DNA of 64,000 nucleotides from Hydractinia symbiolongicarpus (Eukaryota; Cnidaria; Hydrozoa; Anthoathecata; Hydractiniidae), in NCBI RefSeq assembly GCF_029227915.1, contig NC_079882.1, forward strand, positions 7,502,001 through 7,566,000. Direction: 5' to 3'. Below the pieces are notes generated by a model that ran no database searches, was not told the origin of the DNA, and was given only the letters and a program-made list of their open reading frames with translations. A program made the translations under genes and the position numbers. Below are positions 47,481 to 60,472 of this stretch, piece by piece (within the stretch, counting starts at the first letter, position 1; each line of letters begins with the position of its first letter).

Positions 47481-50280
47481 CTTTATCAGTCTCCTCTAAT
47501 GTATTAAGCGTCGTAGATAACCAAACGCAACCATTGCATATTTTTTTGTACAAAAAAGCGACAAAATATAGACAACATGCAGTTACTGCAAGACCATTTC
47601 TTTTTCTTGCTTTGGTAAAAACACTATACCCTCCTCTTTTTTTATAAACATAGCGTATATCTTTTAGCTACAGAATGTCAATGAAATCTCCTATTTTAGG
47701 GTGAAGATATGTTTACAATATGCTCAATATTGTTAGCCATCTTATTTATATTTGTAGAACAGCGTTTATCAACACTCAGAATGTGTAATAAAATAAGAAT
47801 TGTAGTATACCATTCCCCGCATTTACTTATAAGGCACGAAATCTAATGCCCCTAAAAGCAGGCAGGAATTATGGTTCATTCATGCTAAATATTTAGGAAG
47901 TTTCCGGCTTCAGTATGTTCCGAGGTTTTGTCTATAAGCAAAAGAATGCATATCATTGAAATCCTTATCTGAATGTTACCCTCCTTGAGTTTTAGAGGGC
48001 TTCATTTCAGAGAACTTTAAGACTCTTTTAACCGACATCGATAAGGATCATTAAAACAACGGTTACTAATTTTTTATCTTTAGATTTCATTTGGACATTG
48101 TTATCGGTTGTTCAGTGTATTGGAAAAAGTAGGATTAATTTTTACTAACATGACCTGCCAACAAAATTTCTAAATTATATATGGAACTTTGTAGAACGTG
48201 CCATACAAAACGAAACGCGGAGAGGATTTAGTAGACAAAGAAGAATTTCATATCGATATTAATTGGTCCTAGACATAAACAGTTGGCTGCTATTACAGAT
48301 TATAGGTAGCCATAATCATTTGCAATCATTTTAATGATAACATTTAACTACGCTGACATGCTTGTATGCAGATTTCGGTTGTCATAAAATGCATTGTTGG
48401 ATTAACCCTAAGCAACTTAATATTGTATGCAAGCAATTTTTGTTACGAGCCCAGGTTTTAAAGATACATACTAAATCAAATGAAAAGAGGCTAAAAGGTT
48501 ACGGTTCTTCTTGATAATTAATGTCATTCAAGGAATACTTTTTTCCTTTTCTTACTTGTATTTTAAACCAAAAAGAACTTAGGAAATTGACAGGAAATTT
48601 GGGTAGTAGAGTATCTTCTAAACTGTCCGATATTTTTATAAGCAAAGCAAATTCTCTATCACTTGGATGGCATTTTTTATGAACTTAAGTACCGAACTAA
48701 AAGTCAAGTTGTTAAAAAAAATTCATGTATATATGCAGTGGTTAAATCTAAAGTAGAAAAAGCTAATCCCAACGATGCAACTCCCGTCAAAATTAGAGTG
48801 AAGGAGATCTTTGACAACGTCTTTTCCTGTTGAAGCACTTACTTTACCTAGCATTACACATACGCATACAATAGTACATTCATACGGTGCCAATCCATTC
48901 ACACATTCTTGCTTTATTAAAATTTATTGGTTAAGAGTGTCTGAGTAATTTGTAATAGACTGTAGAGTAATAACCGGAACATTCTTATTATTAAAAGAGA
49001 CGATATACCAGACAATGTCAGTCTGCTTTCTTTATGAGGATTTCAGACTATAAAATTTGTATCTATAATGATTGATAACGTGCGTCGGAATAGAATATTT
49101 TTCTTCTAATGTTTATACGCTTGTTGTGGTCCAAAAACTTTCTTAATTTTTTACAAAAAAAAATACAGAACTTTTTTTATTCTAACCATTAAGGCTTGCA
49201 ATTTGGAAAATTGTAAAAAGGGTCACCAAATCATCTTGCAAGTCAGGATGGGCTCCCTGTCTTTAATTTTGTATTTAAAGACTTAAGAAAACCACATTTT
49301 TGATTACACTTTTAAGGGAATACAACATAGTTTAGTGTTCAAAAACAATCTAATTTCTAATCTTCCACCATGGGAAAGCTTTATTAAATACTTAAAGAAT
49401 TTTATTATTCCTGATCGGTTTTATTCGAGTGACTGGAAAAAGAAGGAGATTGTAACAAATCTATTTGTGTAATTTAGTTTAAAAAAACATAGTTGGGCGC
49501 GCCTACAAAAACATGCATGTTCTCAGTATCCAGGAATGTTTTTTGTTTGTGACATTCTTACTACAGTGAAAAACAAGAGACAAAAAAAATATCACTTATT
49601 AGATCAATAAAAACACAATGCAATATTTTAATTTCCATAATCTAATTAGCATCCATGTAATTTAATGTTGACAGTTTCAGACAACTTTATCAAACGATGA
49701 AATAACAACATGATGAACGTTATCAGTAAATCAATTTTACTTTTACAATTAAAATTGATTTCTAATGTTTACTGCATCAAAAAGATTTTTATAACAGGAT
49801 TGAATTGCTGGCTTAAGATGTTATCTTTCTGAAAGTGGAATTCAAACATTATAGCTGCATTTAAAAAAAAAACTGTCGAATGTCATTTTTTCGATTTTTG
49901 ATTAGTTATGTTATATGGGGTTTAAATGCCATCACGGGAGAGTAAGTGTTGGCAGATGATATAATAGCTGCAGGAACAAGGTTTTTAAAAGGGCATAGTA
50001 TCACTGAAAAAATATTCCTAACTAGAAGTTTTTTGCACTGCGGAATATATGTCTTACTGAAGAAGAAAGTTTATTTTAGAAGAAGGTTAAAATTGCTTTA
50101 ATTCACAGATGCGCGTTACTTTACATATGAAATCAACTATTCCTTAACAGTGGGTCATTTTGGGAGGTTATCATACCCACTTATATATTCAAAATTTATG
50201 AAACGTAAAACTTTTTCTTTATCATACAAAACTACAATAGCCGACGTGTTTTACTTAACAGTCCATATAAATATTAAATC
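47481..50280. other. Gap within the peptide cluster, no further copy found
   Basis: I looked for the conserved module words (ctgcaag, ttcaagca on the plus strand) and found no further gene. A short block near 48084-48115 (tttcatttggacattgttat) resembles 50744-50766 just upstream of copy 4, a trace of another local duplication. Confidence 0.45.
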
Positions 50281-50288
50281 ACAAATTG

Positions 50289-50651
50289 TTAAGTCTTCAC
50301 ACATTTTGTTCTGCAAGACAACATATCTCTCAAGCATACTAATTTCTCTTCACTTGATTTTTTAAGTTCAGTACATACTTTATAGTACGCATGACACTCC
50401 TTTGTGCATTGATTTTTCTCAGGTTGTTTTTGTTTCACTGAACCATCGACTTCTCTTTTTTCCAGTGATTTTGTATTTTCTGCTACATATTTTTGGTCTG
50501 TAGATTTGCAATTCACTCCAATTAGCAACAGCAGAAGAAAAACACCTAAGAAAATTACAAATGTGAGATTTTGGTTAATAAAAATGCTCAAAAAGAGAAA
50601 GAAAATAAATAAGGAGCCATTTAACATTAGTGACTGACCAGTTAATTTCAT
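50289..50651 (-). CDS. Small secreted six-cysteine peptide, copy 4
   Basis: Exons on the minus strand are 50651-50639 and 50545-50289, giving 89 aa after splicing. The signal peptide begins MKLT and continues GVFLLLLLIGVNC. The module has gaps 3-6-12-6-3 (starting CTKECHAYYKVC). A KR pair lies in the linker before it (EKREVD). The intron (50638-50546) is only 93 bp, a multiple of three, and has no stop, so the unspliced reading is also open (120 aa) with a long hydrophobic insert. The spliced form is preferred because donor position, phase and signal peptide match the other three copies. Confidence 0.83.
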   Translation of the reverse strand: MKLTGQSLMLNGSLFIFFLFLSIFINQNLTFVIFLGVFLLLLLIGVNCKSTDQKYVAENTKSLEKREVDGSVKQKQPEKNQCTKECHAYYKVCTELKKSSEEKLVCLRDMLSCRTKCVKT

Positions 50652-52300
50652 ATTGATATTCTGTCTTCAGGACGTCAAAGCCAATTTCATTTTTCCAAAA
50701 TCTCTTCTGAGCGTTCAGTTAAATCAATATTTTTATCTTTTGATCTCATTTGGACAGTGTTATCGGTGTGCAATAATTTCAAAGTGTAATGAGATTAACT
50801 CATTGCTCACAGCAACTGGCAAATTCAATATGTGCAAAAATCGATAAGATAAATTATGTTGACAAAAAGAATAATTATAAATTTTATCAACAATTAGCTT
50901 TAATTAAGAAGGTGGGCACATTATTTCATTTTAATAGACTGTTTTTCTTTTTTAAAATGCAAAAAGAAAGAGCCAGATAATAAGACAAAATTTCTGATAC
51001 CTGGCTTTGTTTATCTTCACTTGCTTTTGTACTTTGCCTTTTTTTTAATTCACTTCATTTTATTTAAACCACTTTCATTTAATCTACGTGTCACTCTTTC
51101 TTAACTTTCCCTTTATTGGCTTCTCTCTGTCTTATATTAATTGGGAAAATGAAAAATGAAAAATGAAGAATCACGGAAACATTAAAAGGAAAACTTCGCG
51201 AAACTAAAATTTGTAATTCCACAAGTTTGGGAGAGAATTTAGTTGCTGCATGAACAATGTTTAGGTTCATTCCATTGTATAACTTTTAAGGCAATTTTTC
51301 CATGATTGTCATATCACACTGTCCCCTTAATGGTAATTTCAATATAACTTTCATGAATCTAAAACTTTTACAGGAGAAGGTGTCATGTTCCTTTTTATCT
51401 ATCCTCATAGTTTGTATACATTAATAAACTCTTGAATTTGTTATAAATAAAATTGTTACAAATGCTATAGAAGAATGTTAAAGATTTATGCACATATATA
51501 TCAATCAACTAGATTTATAGTTGTACAATTGGTTCACGTTTAAAAAGACGTGAAGAAAATTTATTAATATAAGTTGCTGATTTATTATTTTTGGAAGTTA
51601 ACGAGTTGGGTAGCTAGCTTTTAATATAACTTTGGTTTAGTTAGCTAGATGACTGGTCTGTTTCATACAAACGTGAAATTTGACAAAATTGGTGATGTTG
51701 CTGGTATATATCCTGTGTATACAATTATGGATTGTATCTTATTTTTCATGTAATAACTGTGAAAATAGTACGGATAAAATGCTTTTTAAGATAATGGCTT
51801 ACTTTGTGTATTAAGGAATATATTTTCCATTCTTTTTTTCCAAGCTTCCAAATTAAAGTCATATTTTAAACTGTGTACCCCCAGTTTTTAATTGAAGTGA
51901 TAACATGTAAGGACTTTTTAGTGTGATTTACAGTTTTTTGTTGGAATTTTGTTGTTTATTTCATATGTTTTAAGTTTCCAGGGTTGTGTTTTATAGAAAA
52001 AGAATTGTATGCCATACACAAGGTAATTTGCAAAGTTATGATAAATTAATTTAAAATTTACAGTGATTCGATAAAACAATTTTTTCTTAGAAGGCTCACT
52101 TTGAAACAAGTTTGCTTTCTCTCATTTATTAAAAAATTGTTGCTTGATGAAAACACAAAATGTTTACTCAAACACCTTGGACAAGCGAATTAAAAAAAAA
52201 GACACACAGAAAGAAAAAAAAAGTTGTGGGAGCACTATAAACAAAAATTTAAACAACTATTGACACAATTTAGTGAAGGAGCTAATATGATAGGCTAGGG
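50652..52300. other. Intergenic stretch, nothing recognised
   Basis: AT-rich DNA upstream of peptide copy 4. Its promoter should lie in the first few hundred bases, but the ACGTCA-TATA pair seen for copies 2 and 3 is not obvious here. Confidence 0.4.
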
Positions 52301-52305
52301 CAAAA

Positions 52306-52776
52306 TTATGTCCCGAGAATCTTAGCGAAGACTTTATCTAAATAAAACTTTTTAGAATCTTTAGAGAAAGGGTTGTAGCTTGGTGTTTTTCGCATGTTTT
52401 CAGGAAGTGCATCAAACATTCTTGCTTGATTTTGAAACGTCTTACTTTCCCCAGTGCTAACAGTTGGTTCTCGAGAAGATGATCGCAAATTTCCTCTTGG
52501 CTCGTTAAATTCAACCTTTAAGTAGCCTGGATATTCTGAGTCGAATTTCGATTTATAAACAAGTTTCACCATATTCCAGTCAATCAATTCGTTTAGAGGG
52601 AGCCACTTCAGTTTGGGTATGTCCACAAAAGTACCATATCTAGACAGTACGTACCCGGCAGTTATATTCCGCGTCTTTTGTAATCGTTGCAGCAGATAAT
52701 GTGGTATCTGAGCCAATACTACGCTGTCATAGTTTAAATTCCATAAATTTGAACTATGCCAAACATTAACTGACAC
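52306..52776 (-). mobile_element. LINE fragment (C-terminal part of ORF2)
   Basis: A 156-codon frame resembles the region downstream of the reverse transcriptase in CR1/Jockey-like elements: IPHYLLQRLQKTRN, AGYVLSRYG, LKWLPL, and a terminal FDALPENMRK block. It parallels the C-terminal part of the element at 35.8 kb (residues of the form IPQYQMKRLQRVLN and LKWLPV) but is a different copy or family. The RT domain is absent, so only the 3' portion was inserted or remains. Confidence 0.8.
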
Positions 52777-52888
52777 GTCTTGTCCTTAGTCACCAACCGC
52801 AAGTCAAAAGTTGTCCAATGATATGCATCACTTCTTGGTAGACCTATTCACTAAAATAAAATTAAACTGATTTCGCATAAAAAAGAAA

Positions 52889-52945
52889 ATTTAGTTCGTC
52901 ACCGCGATCGAAAATTTTAGTTCGTCACCGCGATCGAAAATGACA
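52889..52945. repeat. 26-bp direct repeat, two copies
   Basis: The word ttcgtcaccgcgatcgaaaa occurs at 52895 and again at 52921, with matching flanks. Confidence 0.85.
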
Positions 52946-52949
52946 TTAT

Positions 52950-55900
52950 ATTTGTATGAAAGTTTCTTATTTTAAAAATAAAGGCAAAAACATTCGTTTT
53001 TCCAGAAATATTAATGTCCATGTGATTAAACTCAGTACATTATTTAGAATATGGCAGTTATAGATGTTTGACGTAACCAGAACAATATAATGACGTTATT
53101 GAGCTCAGAATTAACGTCATTACACTAAAACAATTTTTACACGATATTTTCAAATCTGTATTTTATCCCTTGCAAAGCCTTAGTAACCATCTGGTAACGA
53201 ACATACGTGTCCTAAATGCTTATATATAACCAATACAACATCTTACAACATTCATACATGCATGTCAGAAAGTTTTAAACAAAGTGTAAATTTTTTCTAA
53301 AAGTTTCTTTCTTGTTACAAGCCACAATAAAAGTTAGGAACTTAATGTAATGTTTGCTTTACTTTTCTCTTGTTGAGAAAGAAATGAAATTCGGCTACAA
53401 GGTCTGTCAGTTTTTGGAGCAGTCAGTATAAAGATCCTCTTGTGTTAAACAGAGAGATCTCTTGGTCAAAGCTAAGAAATCTCTGTTCTTAGCATTCTTA
53501 AATTTGCAGGTATGACCTTTTATCCCCACCTTCAATTTTAACGGGGAATTTGTTTTGGGACACCTTTTTCAGTCTTCAAAACATTATCATTGAGGGAAGT
53601 AGTTGATTTACTATCTGGTTTCTTGTCAACATCGTCCCCAGGACATCTTGTATCTTTTCTGACATCAGGACGGCGATACATGTTCGTCTCGCCGTCCCGA
53701 ATTATGTAATTATGTGTAATTATGTCGGAGGCTGTTCGTGTTTTTTCTTTGTCAATGGTTGTTTATTCTATCAAAACAACAGTTGTCCTCTTCTTGCGAA
53801 AATATTTCAAATTGATGTACAGAAAGAATAATTTTGTACACATTTTGTTACCATATCTTTAAGTCACATCTAACTTTTTCGGATTACAAATTTACTTGAT
53901 ATTCTAATCTAAAAATTTCATCCATTATGCAAATCCTGTCAGGCAAAATTAATAAACACGGTCCGCACAATTAAAATTATAACGTACAACAAGTTAAAAG
54001 TGGTTCCCTTAGAGAAAATTTCTAAATTTCAAGAATTATCATTTAGCTGTTTTCTGACAGCAAATTCATCTTAGAATATCGTGGCAAGTAGTGTTTATGA
54101 CAAATTTAGATTTTTATTGCGCATTCTGCCACTTTTTTCAACCAACCGCAAATATAAGGGCATAGCAACGCTCATAGCAACCATTTTCGCATTTTTAGAC
54201 AGCTTTCTTACCCCTCCGTCAATGTTTAATTCCCTGCAATAGCTAGATGATACTTTAGGGCCTAAGACAATATATGACAGTTCTGAATATTAAATGTTGT
54301 GTTCCACAAGCATTCAGAAAGCTGTCTTAACGACGGACCCTTCGAAGTGAACTCGTCATCAATTAGATTTACTGCTGGCGTATACTTTTTGTCGATCCAC
54401 AAGTCAAGAATGTCCATAAAATTATTTTTAAACAAGTTTTTTGCCATTTAAGTTCAGAATCCACGCGAAACAAGAATGCTCAAGATTGAAGTATACACGC
54501 TTTACACTTTCTTCAGTGGATGCAGGCATTAGTACCACCTAGTATTTGAATAAAACCGATTTTCAAATCATACTTTTGTCTTTCAGTTATTTTGTCGAGA
54601 TATTGCCTGTTTTGCCCTGTTTTGCTTTTCTGTCGTCCAAAAATACCGCATCAGTTCTCTGAAAGACAAGTCAGCCTTGCGAAAATGCGCTTCGCTCAAT
54701 CCATACACGTGACCCTTGATGGAACAAAAGGGGCCAAAAAGGCATTTGAAATAACGCATGTTATTCAGTTATTTGGTTAGGCGTCGAGCAGAAAAATGTC
54801 ATATTTTGCCTATACTTCTCCTAGCAACGGATAACCATGGCAACCAATCAATGAAATTTTTGACTTAATTTTGTTGTACCGTCACATACTATGGTATCCT
54901 CATGAAGTATCTTCAGAAAAGACAATCCTCTACGATATAGTTTTTTTCTAGGGGGAACCGCCTTAATGTAATAATCCACAGGTTTAGTACACGTAAAATG
55001 TTTTAATTCTTCTGTGTTTAGGTGCTTAATATTTACTGTCTTAAATCATTTTGAAAATGTTGTTGATGGCTGCTTTGTTAAAACTGTTCTGAAAAAGAGA
55101 GAAAATAACGAATAATCAAAAGAAGATGAGGAAGAAGAATACAATTTCCGCTAAGCTTAATAAACGCCGGCTTGCTATTCAGTTCTTCTCTCTGTTAAGG
55201 CGAAGCTTAATTTTTTAAATTGGCTGATAAATTAAAAAAGGGGATTCTAAGAAAGAAAAAAGACACAAACCAATATATCATGCGATGAACAGGGTTTATA
55301 AAAGGCTAGATTGGCTAGATGATAGCTGTAACAAAATAGGTTCTTATCTCGGGTTATCTATAGGTCTCGGTGATCCTAACAAATTGTGGTATTCAGACGA
55401 ATCCTCCACTTTTGATGCACCCATTAAGGCCAACAATGATTTGGCATGTTTTAGCTGGAGATGTAATCTCTCGAAAGAGCACCAACAAGACTCGTTTTGA
55501 AATTTAAAGATTTAGCTTAATCGTACAGGAACCACTAATACAGTGGCACCATTATTAAAAATTTAAACAGAAAAAAACTATACTTGATATTTATTTCAAA
55601 AATTGTTTACGAGCAACTTTATCATCATCTTTAATGTTTTCACCAACATTAAAGGTGCAGAGAAAGTTGTAGTTGATTACAAACGCTAAATTTCTGCCGT
55701 ATTTGCAGTACCTGCAGTTGCTGATTTTTCGCCGATGCAAATAAACAGTGCAATCCAGGAGATACCTTCAAAAATTTTAATTTCCCAAGCAATTTTAACG
55801 TGGCAATCATTGATCCAACCTTGAGGAAAAGGCTATTAAATATTTTGATTTTATTTCATTTAATTGTTTGTCCAAAAAATTAAAGACAAACAACGTTACC

Positions 55901-56095
55901 AAAAAAGAAATCAAACATTAGCAAATCATGACGATTTAAACAGACAACAAAATGGAACATTTTCTCTATTTTATTAGAAATATATATACTTTTACTTACA
56001 TTTCATATCACTTATTATAAGTTGCATAAACTGAAGTCAAAATCAATCATAAAGTAAGAATATATGGAAATGACTGCTAAGCTTTTAAAATATTA
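52950..56095. other. Intergenic stretch with no supported gene
   Basis: A perfect 9-bp hairpin stem (ggacggcga/tcgccgtcc, about 53668-53697) is present. Short frames at 54262-54447 (minus), 54592-54780 (plus) and 55285-55500 (plus) have no recognisable domain, start context or splice partner. Confidence 0.45.
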
Positions 56096-56101
56096 TGAAT
56101 A

Positions 56102-59100
56102 TTACTCTTTGTCTTTCACCTTCCATTTTTTACAGAGAAGGTATAGTCTACGGCCACATGCTAACACAAGCAATAAAATCATTGCAGCTACTGGCAGAAG
56201 GAGTATCACGTTCTCCATAATAACAAAGACTTGGCCAATGGTACTCAAAAGAGTAGTGACAGGAATGTTTGAAACATATATATAACTCCAAAACAGGTTT
56301 ATAACAGCCATAAAACATATTAAAAGAAGTGATACTGTTTCCAACCAATTTAGTACTCTGTGCTTGTAAGGCCAAGCGTATATATGGTGCACAATAAACA
56401 ATAACAATGGCACCATCACCACGTACAGTCTCAACATTGGATCTGAAATGGTAAAACATATCAGAATAATTGTCATTCGTCGAAATATAAGCACAGATTC
56501 CCAATACTTATGTTTAAAAGGTTCCTCAAAGATCATCACTGTTTGTTTTAAATAAGCAGCATGTCTTTTTGTTAAATGTGGTTTTACTTTGGATAATGAT
56601 ATCTTGATGTAGTATACCAAAAGCATTGGTGGGAAAAATAAAATAAGAAAAAATTGAGTCAGTGTTATTCTGCATGATCGTAGTAATTTACAGCTGAAGT
56701 AGATTGTAAAACTGAATGGTAGTATCCATATTGCAATCACAGTGAAGATGATATATTGCCACCAATGGTAACATTGCAACTCGCCATATACATACAGATG
56801 CAATGCTCCATTTATATTAACACAATTGATCATGGCTATTGAAGAACGTGCAAAGGTCGAATAACTCAACAACAACAACTGAATCAAGCTGCAAACTAAA
56901 CGAAGTTGAAATGGCGGTTTTAGAAAAATTGGAATGTCCTCCTCATCAACTGAATTAAATTGTTCGACGGTTCTACCTTTATATTTCTTTATCTTTCCAT
57001 ATTTGTTAACAAGGTAAAAGATAACATACACGGTCATTATTATTCCAAATAGCAATGCGATAAAAAATACTTTGATACCAACTTTCCCAAGCTGCGTCAA
57101 TCCGGCGTAAGGACACATTAGAAACCAGTATTTACTTGATGCAATGTTGATATTAAAAATTGATGATATCATTTCTTTCAGAAAGGAAGAATGATCATAT
57201 GATTGCTTTGTTGATGTCTTTACTTGAATCGTAAACTCAACTTGGTAAAAAAAGAATAGAATCTTGATTAACCCAGATATCCTTCCATCGTTCTCCCCAT
57301 TACGATCAACTACATCTCCTCTGCTAGCATTAGTCAGAATACGTTCTTCTTCAGATTCTCGATCAGACGAGCCGATTGGTGCATATGCGTGCTCCTTTGT
57401 TACTATGTTGTCGAACGCAAATACAATATTTGCAAGTTTTTTGAAAAAAATAATAATATTTTTAAGATACATGATGAAGAGAACGTATAAAATGGAGATG
57501 ACGCTAAATAGCGTCCAAAACATAAGCTTACTACAGTTGAAGTCCTTAATACATTGCAAGGAAATAAAATTCTCGGTATACCCTTTCCTGCACTTGCCAC
57601 ATAACAAACCATCTCTATTATGGTTGCATGTATTATAACTAGAGCATTTCTTTCCAAACCTAGAGCAGCAGTAAGAAGGTGGACAGGGAATAAATTTAAC
57701 ACTGCCATCTCCTAGACTGTATCCCCAAAAGTCATCATTACTTATGATTTTTCCCCGCACTGTCCCACCTGTAGGACAGGGGTGACACGTGATGTTCTTT
57801 GTACGATTGCTCGATGGGGTCATTATATGTTCATAGGAATGGTTTACACTGTATTGCTGATTTGGGCAAAATTCACAGTAATATCTCCAACTGCGAAAAT
57901 GATGATTGCTTTCGTTAGTAATTACTTCTTGCGTTGCAATATACAACATCTGATTAATTGGGCAATGAAAGCTGACATTCTTCGTTACCTTCACAATACT
58001 GGTCAGATCTAAATGGAATAACGATGCCCCTGTAGAATCAGCATGATTAACTTTAAAATACATATTCTCAACCACCATATCTGATGATGAGTAGATCATA
58101 CCACCCATTGTTGCAGATGGTGTGGAGGATCCTATCATTGTTGAGTCGAAAAGTTCTAATACTCCACGTTTATTACTGTCCAATAAGTTTGGACTATGCA
58201 TAATCGTGCCACCGAGTGTTTGGGCTGTGTTGTTAATAAAGGTACAATGGCGGACAGTAAGGTTACCGTGGTTACCAATTGCACCTGCGTTTCCAACGGC
58301 ATCATCCAAAGCAATATTATTCTCGAATAAACTGTTTGTGATGTATATCTTGCGGTTGTCAACAAAATAACAAGCGCCTCCTTGCCATCTGGCAGTGTTG
58401 TTAACAAACGTTGTATTATCAATATCAATTTTATTGGTAACTCGCCATAAGTGAATTGCACCGGCTTGCAAACCATATCCACCTAAGAAATGGGAATTCT
58501 TTATGTCTATCACTATATGGCCTTGAATGAATATAGTTGAATTGGCGGTCGGATGTGTTTCAATATCTTTATCTACTTCATTTTGGAAAGTGCTGTTTAG
58601 CACAAGAAATTTATTCGAAACGTGCCTTTTGTAGTAAGTATTGAACGACAAAATATCTATCTTTATTTGCAATACACTTGCTAGATTGCTGAATTTGCAA
58701 CGAATAAAACTGATTTCAAGAAGGTCAGGCTCATATGACCATAGACGAAAAACATTTTGAATAAAACTTCCATTTGACATACGCCCGATTACGTGTACAT
58801 CTTCCATTTGAATACGGACTGAACGGAAATTTTCCATTGTAAGGAAATATCTGTAGTTAAAAATAACTGAACTATGTATTGATACATCGACATCTGCTTG
58901 TTGATGGTCAATGCAACAAATGACATCTGTTTCCATTTGCTCACGGTTTCGAACTTCCAGATCTATCAGGTTAAGCACCACGTGGTTTTGAACCTTTGCG
59001 ATGCCGATATTATCAAAAACTAAATTTTGTAGAAGAAACTCGTTATTGATATCTGCGTTAAATTTAAAGGCATATTTCGTAGTTCCCGTTGGATCAGATT

Positions 59101-59590
59101 TAAGTACTGGTTTTCCGGTCCTTGAGTTACCTTGAATGTAAATATTTTTATCGATATTAATGGTGCTGTTAATATAGTATGTGTAGGATTCCTTTGAGAA
59201 GTGACCTCCATCGATAATAATCTGTGCCTTATCATCTGCTATTTTCTCAATAGCGTGTTTAATAGTGCCGCAAGGATTATGCTCCGTTCCACCGCAAACA
59301 TCTTCATCCTTTCCATTAAGTTGTGACACATATACATGGATATTTGTTGTTACATAATCTGAAATCAATAAAAAAATAATAGGGAACTTAAAGAAATCTG
59401 AAACTTGTTTAAACTCTATTTGGTTGTCCTAGTTAAAGCTCTTTAACAGTAATTCAAGAAAAAGGTCGATCCTGCCACAAAAGATGATGCTAAGGACAAA
59501 AACATTAAGGAAAAAATTAGTATGTAGCTATACATATAACTTACTATTGAGAACACACCAAACCAAAATCGTCCATTTAAAACTAAACAT
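56102..59590 (-). CDS. Large membrane protein: beta-helix ectodomain, Cys-rich stalk, multi-span C-terminus
   Basis: Exons on the minus strand are 59590-59545 (signal peptide starting MFSFKWTILVWCVLN, phase 1) and 59358-56102, giving 1100 aa. Residues about 40-480 form repeated turns of the right-handed parallel beta-helix type (pectin-lyase/POMP-like), seen as FxxNxA...GGA units such as FVNNTARWQGGACYF and FINNTAQTLGGTIM. About 505-625 is a cysteine-rich stalk with DGLLCGKCRKGY. From about 627 to the end come some eight to ten membrane spans (for example about 627-648, 775-800, 834-860, 880-904, 912-934, 1019-1043, 1058-1084), with a charged loop near 665-705. The architecture is known to me from multigene families in cnidarians, sponges and protists, without firm function; a surface receptor or adhesion role is only inference. 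Confidence 0.88.
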
Positions 59591-60470
59591 ATTTAAAAAT
59601 TTACTCCATTCTCTTTTATAAAAGCACGCAACAACATTAAACAGACAAATACAGAGCTTTGATAAATGTGATTAACAACAGTAATTACTTGTAATTAAAG
59701 TAGCGTAAATAAATAGATAACGCATCAACTATTCTGCATGGCATAGTTTTATTGGTGGAACAAAAGCCAATCAAATTCAAGTTGCGGATCTTCGACACAT
59801 GATCAAAATATGGCTGGGGGAATCAAACAATTAATGATTAGATTACTCAGCATATTTTTTAAATGGGTAAAGCATGCGATAACTTATAAATCATCTTTTA
59901 ACAAAATTTCATGAGATTCTTACCAAATTAAGAGCATCTAGGTGCAAAACACAAAGGTAAAGTTTAACTATATAGTTTGTACAGGCCTTTGAAGATCACA
60001 AACATTGGAAAGTCTGATTGCAAAATGAAGCACATAATTGGTCTGGATAAACTCGTTCCCAGGCTTTTTCTATTGCGATGGAGCTCTTGTACAAAATACA
60101 CGGAAAAAACTAGCAAGTCATGCGGTTGTTGTGTGAAAAAGGTTATTATAAATAAATTTATAAAAAACAATGTCACAGAAAGTAGGTTGAACAGCAGAAA
60201 CGCGTATAAACATATTGCTTTTTCATAATTGTTACTTGAAAGTAATGATTTTTTACCGCCATAATGACTATTAAGGTAAATTGTGTCAATTATGAACCTA
60301 TTGTACTATATTCTATTATGTTGTTTATATTTTTAAGTGGAATGAGATAACGCATCATATTTTAAAACCCATTTAAATCCAATTCTAAAATAAAACATTT
60401 TACCATATTCGTAGTTTTTACAAAAACTTGCTTAATCTTAATCTTAAAGAAATGGAACAATTAGCTTTTC
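59591..60470. other. Stretch upstream of the membrane-protein gene
   Basis: This should contain the promoter of the 1100-aa protein gene. A dispersed ctcgttcccagg repeat end is at about 60053. No open frame is supported. Confidence 0.4.
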
Positions 60471-60472
60471 TT

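Noticed and set aside
54262-55500. Three short frames (two plus, one minus)
   Set aside because: No recognisable domain, signal peptide or splice partners.
56148-58482. Several frames inside the 1100-aa protein gene on both strands
   Set aside because: Shadows of the large coding exon; none has its own domain.
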